From NCBI GenBank assembly GCA_028691535.1, contig JAQUZB010000004.1, forward strand, positions 1-64,000: a stretch of 64,000 bases of DNA, written 5' to 3'. The position numbers and the translations under genes were made by a program. The stretch's first letter is position 1; each line of letters starts with the position of its first letter. This stretch comes from Candidatus Altimarinota bacterium (GTDB lineage: Bacteria > Patescibacteriota > Gracilibacteria > BD1-5 > UBA6164). Under the pieces are notes generated by a model that saw only the letters and a program-made list of their open reading frames with translations, was not told the DNA's origin and made no database searches. Shown piece after piece: positions 30,010-40,981 of the stretch.

Positions 30010-31368
30010 ATGAATGTAGATATTATTTTACAATTATTGCTTGCAATGTGACTTTGAGCACTTGTGTGAATGGAAAGATGAATAAATGAAAAAACTAAAT
30101 TACTTAGTAAATCATCTATTTCTTTTTGAGATATAAGAACTTTTTCTTTGATTGCACTTATGTGAGCTATCAGTACATATTTAACTATGGATTCTGGTAA
30201 TATGTTTTTTATAGCCTGAGCTTTAGTTATAGTATGACTTTTTATATTGGTTTATTATACTTATAGTATTTTTAAAGAAAAACAATTTTGATTAACTACA
30301 GAATTAGCATCAATTATAACATTTTTTCTTTGAGTTTTTGTTATGGTTTGATATTCACAAATTGCAATAATCATGTCTATTGTTTTGACATTTTTATTAT
30401 CATCTAAATGACTTTTGACTACTGTACTTGACAAAGTTAGTAGAGAAGAATTGAATAACACTATAAAATTTGCTGTTATTTCAATTGTAGTTTTACCACT
30501 TTTACCAAATGAAAAATTTTCTATTTCAGAATTATTGAGTTATATTTGATATACAAATCCAATAAATAACAATATATTAAATCTAGAATTTTTAAATTTT
30601 TATTGAATTTGGTTTTTCGTGGTTTTAATGTCAGCAATTTCATATGCATGATATGTAATGAGTAAAGTTATTTGAGAAAAGGGTAGTATTTTGGCTAGTT
30701 GAGCAATTGGTTGACTTGTATCAAGTACTGCAGTTGCAGCTTCTATGTCAGAATCAAGTAAAAATGATTTAAAAAATACTTCTATGTATGTAGTTTCTAC
30801 ACTTTTAGCTTCAACAATAATGTTTGTTAGAGTTATAATTATTGTATTATTTTTTAATATAAATATGATATCTTCAATACTTCTGCCAAGTTTATTAATG
30901 CTTTGTTGAATTATTTTATATATGGTATATTTTTATTATAGTTCTATAAATAAGGAATTACATGTTGAAACATTAAATTTTGAAAAAAAGAAATATAGTA
31001 GTCCTTTTAGTGTTGCTCCAGCATTAAAATTTGCATTATTTGTATTATTTATCAAATTTGTTGCTTGAGTTTGATCTTTGTATCAAGATGTTTGGTGAGA
31101 TTATTTTTTCTATGCATTATGAGTTATATCATGATTAGCTGATGTTGATGCTATAAGTCAAACAATGTCAGTTGATGCAATTGACTGAAAAGTATGAGCT
31201 GAACTTGCTGCAATGACTATAATTATAGCAGTTATTTCAAACAATTTAGTTAAATGATCTATTGCTATGAAATTTTGAGAAAAGAAATTTTGAATTTCAG
31301 TTATGATGTGATTTGTAGTTTCTATGATTATGTGAATAGTTGGGATGGTGTTTTTAAAAATAGTATAA
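30010..31368 (+). CDS. MgtC/DUF4010-type membrane protein
   Basis: A 452-residue protein with about 12 membrane segments. The start (LQLLLAMGLGALVGMERGINEK) is the MgtC/SapB N-terminal pattern, with GDIRTFSLIALMGAISTYL following. The C-terminal half has the DUF4010 signature regions (GAIGGLVSSTAVAASMSE, and GLADVDAISQTMS near the end). Function of this family is unknown; transport or magnesium/pH homeostasis has been proposed for MgtC. It is 22 bp downstream of the YbaK-like gene and is closed by a strong terminator. Confidence 0.85.
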
Positions 31369-31397
31369 AAAAAGTTCTAGAAAATCTAGAACTTTTT
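31367..31397 (+). terminator. Terminator of the DUF4010 gene
   Basis: Long A-tract, AGTTCTAGA-AAA-TCTAGAACT, then T5. The stem starts right at the stop codon. Confidence 0.85.
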
Positions 31398-31429
31398 GTT
31401 TATATTTTTTGAAAAAAAGAGAATAATTT

Positions 31430-31835
31430 GTCCTTTTGTCACCAAAAGTACCAAAAGTGCTTAAGAGTTCGAACTTTCGCAGAGAATTGATTTAAGTTTT
31501 ATCTCTCGTATCACGGCGAAATCTCACCCTTAAGAATCCCATTGATACATATCGAAAAAGTATTTTTTTATTTTATATAATTATATTGCAATTTTTTTAT
31601 TAGAATTAAAAAATAAAAAACTCTTAGAAACATCCAGGGTTCTTAGGGGTTGAGATAGTGATTACAAGCAGTAAGAAATAAAATTTAGCAAGCTAGTTCG
31701 AAAACCCCTAAAACTTTTTAGAGAAATCATAAAAATTGCAAATTTTTATAGATTTGTCTTATACTTTAGTGTGCTACCTTTTGGTTACAAAAGTAGGAAG
31801 TGCTTTCTTTTTGTTACAAAAGTACATATTGTTTT
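31430..31835. repeat. Non-coding repeat element, possible MITE or mobile remnant
   Basis: About 400 bp without a supportable gene and more GC-rich than its flanks. It begins with TTTTGTCACCAAAAGTA (31434-31450) and ends with two copies of the same motif in the opposite orientation (31779-31795, 31808-31824). Inside are a 27-base segment (31535-31561) repeated exactly at 34539-34565, and an AGGGGTT/AACCCCT pair (about 31650-31715) that could form a structured core. Terminal inverted motifs plus a dispersed copy suggest a small transposable or extragenic element. The remaining 31836-31893 is plain AT-rich upstream region. Confidence 0.55.
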
Positions 31836-31893
31836 CTTTTGCCTTTAATAATATTTAAACTATAATTAACTTATTATTAATAATTTAAAATAA

Positions 31894-33000
31894 ATGAAAT
31901 TTGTATTATCAACAATCGCTTGAGTAGAAAGCATGGCAAAAAAAGAAATAGAAAAACAAGGAGGAGTTATAGAAGAAACTATAGATAGATTAGTGACTTT
32001 TTCAGGATGAATTGAACTTATTCCTAGAATAAATCTATGGTCTAGAGTATGAAATAAGATGTATATCTTGCTAGCTGAAAAGGAAAATGTAGTTACGTTT
32101 GATGAGCTTTTTGATTTAGTTTCAACTATTTCTTGGAAAAATTATTTTAAGAAAGAGTTCCCAATTGTAGTAAAATCAAATTCTACTAGAAGTGAGCTTT
32201 TTGCTGAGAGAACTCTGCAAAGTCTTACAAAAAAGGCAATAGTAAAATCACTAGTTTGAGATAATAATATAGTAAATGAAGATTCAAGTTTAGAAAAAAT
32301 GGAAATCTTAGTTTTACTTATTGATAACAAAGCTAGAATCTTATTAAATACTTCTTGAAATGCTTTGCATATGAGAGGTTATAGAGAAAAGGCTTGAGAA
32401 GCTCCAATAAAAGAATCACTTGCTGCGGCTTTAGTTTTTTTATCAGGTTGGAAATTTAGAGAACCATTTTATGATGTATTTTGTGGTTCATGAACTATTG
32501 CAATCGAAGCACTTATGATAGCAAAAAATATAGCTCCTTGAATAAAGAGAAAATTCGCATTTGAAAAACTATGATTAGTTAGTAATGAAATAACTGAAAA
32601 TGAAAGAGTGCAAGCAAAGAAAAAAGAATTTGCAGGAGAATATACAATTAGAGCAAGTGATATAGATCCTGAAATGATAGAATTAGCAAAAGAAAATGCT
32701 AGAATTGCATGACTTGGTTGAGAAATAAATTTTGAAGTAAGAGATTTCAGAGAATACATGGATAAACCAATTTCATGAACGCTTGTTTCAAATCCACCTT
32801 ATGGAGAAAGATTAAAAGATGAAAATCTAAAATCTATGTACAATTCTATTGATAAGATTTTTAGGTTAAATCCAGATTTAAATGGTTGAATTATTTCTAG
32901 TTTTATGGAATTTGATAATTTGATTAAAAAAGATACTTACAAAAAAAGAAAACTTTATAATGGTGGGGAAATGTGTTATTTTTGGAAGAAAAATATATAA
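31894..33000 (+). CDS. RlmL/YcbY-like rRNA m2G methyltransferase with THUMP domain
   Basis: A 368-residue protein. The N-terminal 150 residues form a ferredoxin-like/THUMP domain ([21 protein letters not shown], the usual start). Next come [31 protein letters not shown] (family linker), the SAM site [17 protein letters not shown] (about residues 192-208), [14 protein letters not shown], and the catalytic NPPYGERL. It should methylate a guanine N2 in 23S rRNA; the exact position (G2445 for RlmL) is not shown. Start chosen at ATG 31894 after an AT-rich leader. Confidence 0.9.
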
Positions 33001-33015
33001 TCTATACTTTAAAAT

Positions 33016-33348
33016 ATGGCTGAAATTTGAAGACTTTTTCCTAAGGATTTTGACACTAAATTAAAATCATGAGAATATATTTTGATAGATTTTAGAACAA
33101 TTGAAGAAAAAGAATATTATTGATATATTGAATGAACACATTTTTTATATGATGTTTATAAAAGTGAAATTGTTTCGCAAATAAATTCTTTGGATAAATC
33201 TAAAAAATATCTAATTTATTGTTTTCATGGTAATAGAACTCAAAGTGTTTTGGCTTTTATGAGAGATAATAATTTTGAACATGTTTATGATTTAATTTGA
33301 TGAATTGAGTATTGGGAAAATTATGGGTATAAATTAAAAAAAGACTAG
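33016..33348 (+). CDS. Single-domain rhodanese-like protein
   Basis: A 110-residue protein with the rhodanese fold pattern: YILIDFRTIEEKEYYGYIEGTHF at the start, then the active-site loop IYCFHGNRTQSVLAFM (catalytic Cys) and NNFEHVYDLIGGIEYWENYGYKL at the end. It moves sulfane sulfur between donors and acceptors. In a reduced genome it could serve tRNA thiolation or Fe-S assembly, but the neighbours give no hint. It lies 15 bp after the rRNA methyltransferase gene. Glycine in the EYYGYIEGTHF and DLIGG segments is TGA. Confidence 0.88.
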
Positions 33349-33366
33349 AATTTCTAGTCTTTTTTT
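33336..33366 (+). terminator. Terminator after the rhodanese gene
   Basis: AAAAAAAGACTAGAA pairs with TTCTAGTCTTTTTTT. It begins inside the last codons of the gene. Confidence 0.85.
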
Positions 33367-33456
33367 AATTTAGAAAATATGTTTTCCATAAACATTTTTG
33401 ACAAATATAAAAATAGTTTTATAGTTTATAAAAATAATCTATAATTTATTGTTGTT

Positions 33457-33930
33457 ATGGAAAAAATGTTATGAAAATTAGAGGAAAATAGAGTTTTTGA
33501 ATTTTTATGAACTATTATAAATGATATATTTGTAATTTCTAGATGATTTAATAATTATTTAATTTCATGAAAGATTCAGAAAGAAACAGAAAAAATTTCT
33601 TGATTAAATTATGGATTAGTTGGAATTTATTTTTCACTTAAAGAATTAAATACAGTTCCATTAAATTATGTATTAGAAATGGAAAAATTGTTACTTTTAA
33701 TTAGATGATTAAATAGGGATTTATCTAATATAGATGATTTTAAAAGAGAAGAAATACTTAATTTCATTAATTTTGAGATTTGAATATTAGAAAGCAAGTA
33801 TGAATATAAATTTTTACTTAGATTTAAAGATATTATTCTTCATGAATTTAAACTTGATCATATAGATGTAACTTGAGATGCTGTTGAAGAAACATCTATG
33901 TTATTAAATCTTATTATGATGAAAAAATAG
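33457..33930 (+). CDS. Unknown helical protein, tandem paralog 1
   Basis: A 157-residue acidic helical protein, no family recognised. It starts MEKMLGKLEENRVFEFLGTIINDIFVISRGF and ends ETSMLLNLIMMKK. The next gene has a very similar start (FLIFAINDILVLSKEM), a similar mid-region (VPVNYL against VPLNYVLEMEKLL) and the same LxxLxMMKK end, so the two arose by tandem duplication. No cysteine clusters, signal peptide or catalytic motifs are visible. Own promoter region upstream after the rhodanese terminator. Confidence 0.6.
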
Positions 33931-33951
33931 TTATTTAATCAAATATAAATT

Positions 33952-34446
33952 ATGGAAAAATTAAGAGAATATTGAGAACAAGAAATAAAAGAATTCTTAA
34001 TATTTGCTATAAATGATATTTTAGTTTTATCAAAAGAAATGGAGAGGTCTTTAACTTGATTAGAAGACTCAAAAGGACCATTATCTATAAAAATAAGTGT
34101 AAATCAAAAACCTTTTATTTTTTGTGAATTATCAAATTATTTTAAAGAACAAGATTTTATAAATGTTCCAGTAAATTATTTAAATGCATTGTATAGATTA
34201 GTTTTAGAGCTTAAAGTAATATGAAAAAAAATAGAGTCTTTTAGTGAACAAGAAAAAATTTCTATTCTTGATTTTGTTAATAAATTGTTATTATTTCGTG
34301 AAAAACAAGAAAGATGAGGATATAGTTTTGATCAAAGATATATAGATATAATTTTTATGGAATTATGATTAGATGTTGTAGATAAAATAGGTGATGCAAG
34401 AAATGAAACATTAGCATTATTGGAAATATTAATGATGAAAAAATAA
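33952..34446 (+). CDS. Unknown helical protein, tandem paralog 2
   Basis: A 164-residue paralog of the preceding gene (shared IND-L--S, VP-NY--, FVNKLLLF/FINFEIGIL spacing and the MMKK C-terminus). It differs by a stretch with one Cys in ISVNQKPFIFCELSNYF. Both share one terminator with perfect arms, so they form a two-gene operon. A dimeric partner function is possible, as pairs of similar small proteins often form heterodimers; this is inference. Nothing links it to a known pathway. Confidence 0.6.
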
Positions 34447-34477
34447 AACCATATAACAATTATTGTTATATGGTTTT
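34445..34477 (+). terminator. Perfect 16-bp-arm terminator
   Basis: AAAACCATATAACAAT pairs exactly with ATTGTTATATGGTTTT around one base, followed by a T-run. Confidence 0.85.
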
Positions 34478-34496
34478 ATTTTTTTAATCTATTCTT

Positions 34497-34565
34497 TGTA
34501 CTTTTGTGACCAAAAGTACCATACTAAAGTATAAGATAAATCCCATTGATACATATCGAAAAAGT
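34497..34565. repeat. Second, shortened copy of the intergenic repeat element
   Basis: It contains TTTTGTGACCAAAAGTA (34502-34518), a segment that is the reverse complement of 31746-31795 with few changes, and 27 bases (34539-34565) identical to 31535-31561. It looks like an internally deleted copy of the element at 31430-31835. Confidence 0.65.
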
Positions 34566-34586
34566 TAGTTTAAAATTATTATTTTT

Positions 34587-35228
34587 TTAACTTTTAATTT
34601 CAATAAATATTATTTTATCTCTTTTATTTTCTATTGTATTTTCTAATATTTCTTTTTTCTTTTCATAATAAATATCCATATTTTTTTCTTTATCATAATC
34701 TATAATATTTATATTGAATAAAACTATAAATAAAAAATCCCGTTTAGGCAAATAACTATTTATTTTATCAGGAATAGTTTTTAATGCTTGCATATTCGTT
34801 GGTCATTTTATTTCAATTGCAATATTATCAATTATTATATCTGGTCTTGAATAATCAATAGATTTTTCTATATCTAGATTTGGATAATTATTTTTTAAAT
34901 ATCAAGCTAATTCAATTTGATATGTTTCTTCATAATTATAACTTCTTAATGGTTTAAATCCTCTAATTTTTTCTTCTATTTCTAATATTAATTGAGGAAA
35001 TTTTTCTTTTTTTCTTTTTTCATTATTTATTAATTTTATATTTTTATATATTATTTTTATTAAAATATATATTAATAGAATTATTACTGGAATAAAGGGT
35101 AGTAATTTTAAATTTAATTCACTTAATAATCAAATATTTTTTATTGTAAAATTCCAAGTAATTATTAATATTCATATAAATATTATATTTTCTATTTTAT
35201 TAGATTTATTATATTTTTTATAAGCCAT
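34587..35228 (-). CDS. Membrane-anchored PD-(D/E)XK-type nuclease-like protein
   Basis: A 213-residue protein with two N-terminal membrane segments (IIFIGILIITWNFTIKNIG, LLPFIPVIILLIYILIKIIY), a lysine-rich linker, and a soluble domain with SYNYEETYQIELAGYLKNNYP (active-site helix with E) and SIDYSRPDIIIDNIAIEIKGP, the P-D...E-x-K motif of PD-(D/E)XK nucleases. The last part is strongly charged. Membrane-tethered nucleases of this fold could act in DNA uptake, defence or repair. Nothing nearby settles the role. It stands alone between the repeat element and dnaK. Confidence 0.6.
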
Positions 35229-35230
35229 AA

Positions 35231-35270
35231 AAAAATGTTATTATTAAATTTAATTAATAATAACATTTTT
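35231..35270 (-). terminator. dnaK terminator
   Basis: Perfect 17-base arms (35231-35247 and 35254-35270) with A5/T5 flanks, downstream of the dnaK stop on the minus strand. Confidence 0.85.
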
Positions 35271-35287
35271 ATTTATTTTTTGCAAAA

Positions 35288-37171
<1,884 letters not shown>

Positions 37172-37263
37172 ATTATAAAAATTAAGTTTTAAAAGTTTTT
37201 TAATTGTCATTTTTCCATGACTTGCATATATATTATCAAATTATTTTTTAATGTCAAAACTTT

Positions 37264-37290
37264 TTAGCACTTTTTTATATTAGGTGCTAG
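37264..37290 (-). promoter_or_regulatory. CIRCE-like HrcA operator upstream of dnaK
   Basis: TTAGCACTT-N9-AGGTGCTAG matches the CIRCE consensus TTAGCACTC-N9-GAGTGCTAA at 16 of 18 arm positions, with exactly nine bases between. The changes keep most of the dyad. It lies between dnaK (minus) and the small plus-strand gene at 37360. HrcA repression of dnaK is inferred. Confidence 0.85.
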
Positions 37291-37359
37291 ATTAATATTT
37301 TTTGTGTTTTAAAATATAGTATGATATACTTATTTTAACTTAATATTTTATTTAGAAAT

Positions 37360-37488
37360 ATGGATGAAATAAATAAAAAGGAGGAGGAATGAACTTCACT
37401 CCAAGATATGGATTTTTCAAATGAATTTGATAAATATATTCGTGATTTGGAAGATAGAAGAAAAAGAGTTGATGATTTGATAAATTAA
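37360..37488 (+). CDS. 42-residue acidic small protein
   Basis: ATG 37360 to TAA 37486-37488 gives MDEINKKEEEGTSLQDMDFS and then a charged helix NEFDKYIRDLEDRRKRVDDLIN. It uses TGA for its single Gly and has a strong terminator immediately after the stop, both signs of a real native gene. The upstream stretch holds an AT-rich promoter region. No family is recognised. Its short length and charged helix suggest a protein-interaction role, unproven. Confidence 0.5.
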
Positions 37489-37514
37489 AAAGCGTACTTT
37501 ACAGTACGCTTTTT
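37487..37514. terminator. GC-containing bidirectional terminator
   Basis: AAAAAGCGTACT-TTAC-AGTACGCTTTTT has 12-base perfect arms between the 42-residue gene and the convergent immigrant gene. Confidence 0.88.
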
Positions 37515-37533
37515 GTTTTTGGAAGAAACAGAC

Positions 37534-37839
37534 TCAGGCGGGGAAAAGGCTTAATTGTATACCAGCCAGCTCCGCGTCAGCTATTTCTTCTTGTTTCCTT
37601 TTTTCTTCTTCTTTTTTTGTTTTCATTATTGCAATTTTTTCTTGCAAAATTGCAATAATTTGCTTTTTCCTTTCTTGTTGTTCAATCGTCAAATTTGGCA
37701 ATTTACAAAGTTCAGTGAATTCTGTGTATTGACAAGAGGCTTCGCTATCTTCTTTACACAGAGAATCAATATCTCCACCTGGTAATGGAAATGAAAATCC
37801 CCAACCAAATAAAGCTGCTCGTTTTAATCGTCCTGACAT
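37534..37839 (-). CDS. Standard-code immigrant gene, unknown 101-residue protein ending in TGA
   Basis: The frame starts at ATG 37839 behind GGAGG (4-base spacing) and ends at TGA 37534-37536. Its six glycines are all GGA/GGT (none TGA), arginines include CGA, and base composition is richer in GC than the neighbours. This is the opposite of every other gene here. The product has a glycine/proline-rich start (ALFGWGFSFPLPGGDID), three cysteines, and a long charged coil (QEKIAIMKTKKEEEKRKQEE) ending LSLFPA. Under code 25 the TGA would be read through for over 180 bases, across the terminator and antisense to the 42-residue gene. Likely acquired from a bacterium with the standard code; function unknown. 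Whether it is expressed correctly is doubtful. Confidence 0.65.
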   Translation of the reverse strand: MSGRLKRAALFGWGFSFPLPGGDIDSLCKEDSEASCQYTEFTELCKLPNLTIEQQERKKQIIAILQEKIAIMKTKKEEEKRKQEEIADAELAGIQLSLFPA

Positions 37840-37843
37840 ATAG

Positions 37844-37848
37844 CCTCC
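37844..37848 (-). promoter_or_regulatory. Strong Shine-Dalgarno (GGAGG) before the immigrant gene
   Basis: GGAGG stands four bases before ATG 37839. Native genes in the window show only A/T-rich leaders, so this site both fixes the start and marks the gene as foreign. Confidence 0.7.
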
Positions 37849-37991
37849 AAAAGTAAAAAAAGTAATTATTTTATATATTAAAAAAATAAAAAGTCAATTA
37901 TAGATTATATTTTTATTATAACTATTTTTAAAATTGACTTATTTATTATAAATTGTAGAATAAAAAAAATTTAAAATTAGATTTACATATA

Positions 37992-38903
37992 ATGGAAGAA
38001 GATATCATAGAATTTGAACCAACAGAACCGATTATTTTATCTGATGAGGAAAAATATGCTTTAGAATTACTAAATTTACATTTAAGAAGTATAAAAGATA
38101 GAATTACTAGCATACTAGAATTAGAAAGGGAAATGAAAGATATGCTTTCTACGATTGATTGAATTAAATGAAATCCAGAATGTCCAGTTTGTAAAGATAT
38201 AGAATGATTTAGAGAAAAATATAAGTTATTTGTAGATGTGCTTATGAAACAAATTTCTGCTAGGCAAGCAAAAATAGACTTGTTAAAGCAAAAAAATTTT
38301 ACATTAACAAGTGAACAATTAGAGTTAAAAAGAAAAGCCTATAGAGATAAATTAACTGGACTTTATAATAGAGTGGTTATGGATAATGTTATAATTCATA
38401 ATATGAATGAAGCAATTAATCATAATTATAATTTTACTTTATCTATTTTAGATATTGATAATTTTAAGCATGTAAATGATTCATTTGGTCATAAATTTTG
38501 AGATGAAATATTAATAAAATTCGCAAAATTTTTAGAAGATTCAGTTGAAAATTTAAATAAATCAAGATTTGTTAGTGCTAATTATAAAAGATTAAATAAA
38601 GCTACTTTGGCTTTTAGATATTGATGAGAAGAATTTATTATATTATCTATATTATCTTGAACAGAATTAAAAAAATTTTTAGATTGATGTTTATATAGAT
38701 TTTCAAAAATTACACATACTTTTTGAGATGAAAAATTTAATATTACATTTTCTTGAGGAGTAACAGAATTTATATGATGATGACTTGATTCTAGAAATGA
38801 ACATGATTTAGTACATTCAGCAGATTTATTATTATATAAAGCAAAAAAAGCATGAAGGGCTAGAATATTAATGCATGAAAAAAAAGAGTTAGTAAAAGCT
38901 TAA
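37992..38903 (+). CDS. GGDEF-domain diguanylate cyclase-like protein
   Basis: A 303-residue cytosolic protein. The N-terminal 110 residues are helical with a CPVC pair (NPECPVCKDIEG) that might bind metal. Then comes the GGDEF domain: RDKLTGLYNRVVMDNVI, TLSILDIDNFKHVNDSFGHKFGDEIL, and the active loop RYGGEEF, in which both glycines are TGA. GG(D/E)EF with the LDIDNFKxxND metal site predicts cyclic di-GMP synthesis. No I-site RxxD is visible before the loop, so product inhibition may be absent. No PDE or effector lies nearby. Confidence 0.85.
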
Positions 38904-38922
38904 TTATATAATATAGTTTATT

Positions 38923-39375
38923 ATGATTAAAATAACTTCATTCGTTGATAGTTTTAAACATTATGAAGAGCCAATTAAAGAGTTTCAAAAAAGACTGGGT
39001 GGTGTTGTAGATTTTGTTAAATTAAAGCCTAGTAAGAGAAATGAAATAAATGAAATTATAAATGAGGAAACTTTAGAGTTAAAAAAATATTTAGAAAAAA
39101 ATAAATGATATAAAGTTTTACTTTATATTGATTGTAAAACAATGGATACTATTGAGTTTTCTAAATTTGTAGAAGAAAAACAGATGAAGTTTTGAGATTT
39201 AGTTTTTGTTATATGATGAGCTTATTGAGTGGATTATGATATGATAAAAGACTCCATAGATTTTAAAATATCACTTTCTCCAATGACCTTTCCACATGCT
39301 CAAGCTATAATGATGTTATTTGAGCAAATATATAGAGTAAATTGTATAAAAAAAGGTATAAGATATCATCATTAA
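38923..39375 (+). CDS. rlmH: 23S rRNA pseudouridine-1915 N3-methyltransferase RlmH
   Basis: A 150-residue SPOUT-family enzyme. Seen: LLYIDCKTMDTIEFSKFVEEK, the knot motif LVFVIGGAYGVDYDMI, and the diagnostic C-terminus FEQIYRVNCIKKGIRYHH (family consensus ends I--G-PYHH). It methylates pseudouridine 1915 in helix 69 of the 50S subunit. It follows the GGDEF gene by 19 bp and may share its promoter. TGA encodes Gly in GYKV and in the GGAYG motif. Confidence 0.93.
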
Positions 39376-39429
39376 TTTTGTTGATTAAATTAAAAAAAAT
39401 AATACTATATACATCAGTATTATTTTTTT

Positions 39430-39454
39430 GTCACTTTTTTAATTTATATCGTTA
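39430..39454 (+). promoter_or_regulatory. Candidate ECF promoter in front of the sigma gene
   Basis: GTCAC (39430-39434), 14 bases, TCGTTA (39449-39454); start codon nine bases later, so the transcript would be almost leaderless. The identical arrangement recurs at 40918-40942, suggesting an autoregulated sigma factor. Confidence 0.65.
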
Positions 39455-39462
39455 TATCGAGT

Positions 39463-40014
39463 ATGGATGATATTAAACTAATAGAAAAATGTTTAGATTG
39501 AAACCTAAATTATTTCTGAGAAATTTATGACAAATATGTAGATAAAATATATAATTTTGTATATTTTAAGACTACAAATAAGGAGGTTGCCGAAGATATA
39601 GTAAGCGATGTTTTTATTAGTGCATTAAATAATATCAATTCATTTAGAATACAAGAAGGCTCATCTGTTAAATCTTGGCTATATAAGATAGCATATAATA
39701 AAATAATTGATTTTTATAGAACAAATAAAGAGTTTGAAGAGATTTGAGATTATTTAGATATGTCAATAAATTCAGATTTTGCTCAAGATTTAGACAATAA
39801 AGATAAATTAAAAGAAGTTTTTTGATATTTAAAAAATATAAAAAAGGAACATAGAGATATAGTTGTTTATAGGATTTGGGATGATTTATCATATAAAGAA
39901 ATTTCCGAAATTACTTGAATGAGTGTTGATAATTGTAAAAAAATTGTTAGTAGAACACTTAAAACAATTAGTGCAAATTTTGTTATTTTAATTTTGATCT
40001 TATTAATTTTATAA
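39463..40014 (+). CDS. ECF-type sigma-70 factor with hydrophobic C-terminal tail
   Basis: A 183-residue protein. Region 2: YFGEIYDKYVDKIYNFVYFKT, EVAEDIVSDVFISALNNI (core binding), SSVKSWLYKIAYNKIIDFYR (-10 recognition). Region 4: LKNIKKEHRDIVVYRIWDDLSYKEISEITGM, DNCKKIVSRTLKTI. The last 13 residues (ANFVILILILLIL) are wholly hydrophobic, unusual for a sigma factor and possibly a membrane tether or the contact with its membrane anti-sigma factor encoded 3 bp downstream. The promoter at 39430-39454 suggests autoregulation. Confidence 0.88.
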
Positions 40015-40017
40015 AAA

Positions 40018-40878
40018 ATGAAAAAATTTTTGGATGAACTATATGAAAATTATCCTGAACTTGAAAATTCAAAAGATAGTATAGATAAAGCAGTTTATTA
40101 TTTAAAAGATAATAAACCAGTTTTTAGTGCTTCAGGTGAATTTAAAAATCATTTAAAATCTAGGATTGATTGACTTATTTGATTAAAAATAAATAAGAAA
40201 AATAACTTTTTACTCTTTGCTATTCCATTATTTAGTTTTGTATTTATAGTTGCTTGATTTTTATATTATTTTAAAGATATTACATTTTTAAATTGACCAA
40301 ATAATGTAAGAAATTTTGAAATATCAAATCTAAAAATTGATAATAATTTAAGTAATAATAATAAACAACAATGAGAAGAAAAATCAGAAAATAATATTAA
40401 TGATGAAAATACTAATAATATAAATAAAACTGAAGTTGTTGAAAATATAAATAATAAAAATATTCCAAGTAAAAAACTTGATAAAGTGAATAGTAATAAT
40501 CAAGAAATATCAACTTTTAGTGTTATAGAAGACCAACAAAATACTGAAATAACTTCTGCTGAAAATTATGAAATAAGTACTGTTTTAGATGCAGTAGGAG
40601 AGACTTATGATTTTAAGATAAGTGATAGTGTTAATGGTGATTATTATTTTGATTCAAACATGGATTCTGTTTGAGCCTCTATATCTCCAATGAGTGATAT
40701 GTCATTAAGTAGATCATTTAAAGTACAAGAAAATTATGATACTTTCACTGATTTTTGTAGTAATACTTGATGAACTATTTATGAAGCTTGAAATGATCAA
40801 ATTTGTAGAGTAAATAAAAAAGAGTGTTTATCAAGTAATTATATAAATTGAACTTGTGAATTTATAGAAATAAAATAA
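40018..40878 (+). CDS. Membrane-spanning anti-sigma factor candidate
   Basis: A 286-residue protein beginning 3 bp after the ECF gene. The N-terminal cytoplasmic part (about 60 residues) ends in a basic stretch, followed by one membrane helix at about 63-84 (LLFAIPLFSFVFIVAGFLYYF). A long Asn-rich outer linker leads to a small domain with four cysteines (FTDFCSN, DQICRVNKKECLSSN, TCEF) that probably form two disulfides. The order sigma then single-pass anti-sigma matches classic ECF pairs. The zinc-type HxxxCxxC motif is absent. The sensed signal is unknown. Confidence 0.75.
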
Positions 40879-40917
40879 AATTAAAGATATAAAATTTAAC
40901 AATTTTATGTCTTTTTT

Positions 40918-40942
40918 GTCACTTTTTATTTTTATGTCGTTA
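40918..40942 (+). promoter_or_regulatory. Candidate ECF-dependent promoter of the beta-propeller gene
   Basis: GTCAC (40918-40922), 14 bases, TCGTTA (40937-40942), the same boxes and spacing as in front of the sigma gene. The gene starts 40 bases downstream. Confidence 0.65.
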
Positions 40943-40981
40943 TTATTGTTGAAGCCTTTTTTATTTTTTAATATATTTGTT

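Noticed and set aside
37555-37785. Plus-strand frame with Phe/Tyr-rich product
   Set aside because: It is antisense to the immigrant gene's coil-coding Glu/Lys region; the minus-strand frame has a start, Shine-Dalgarno and better composition.
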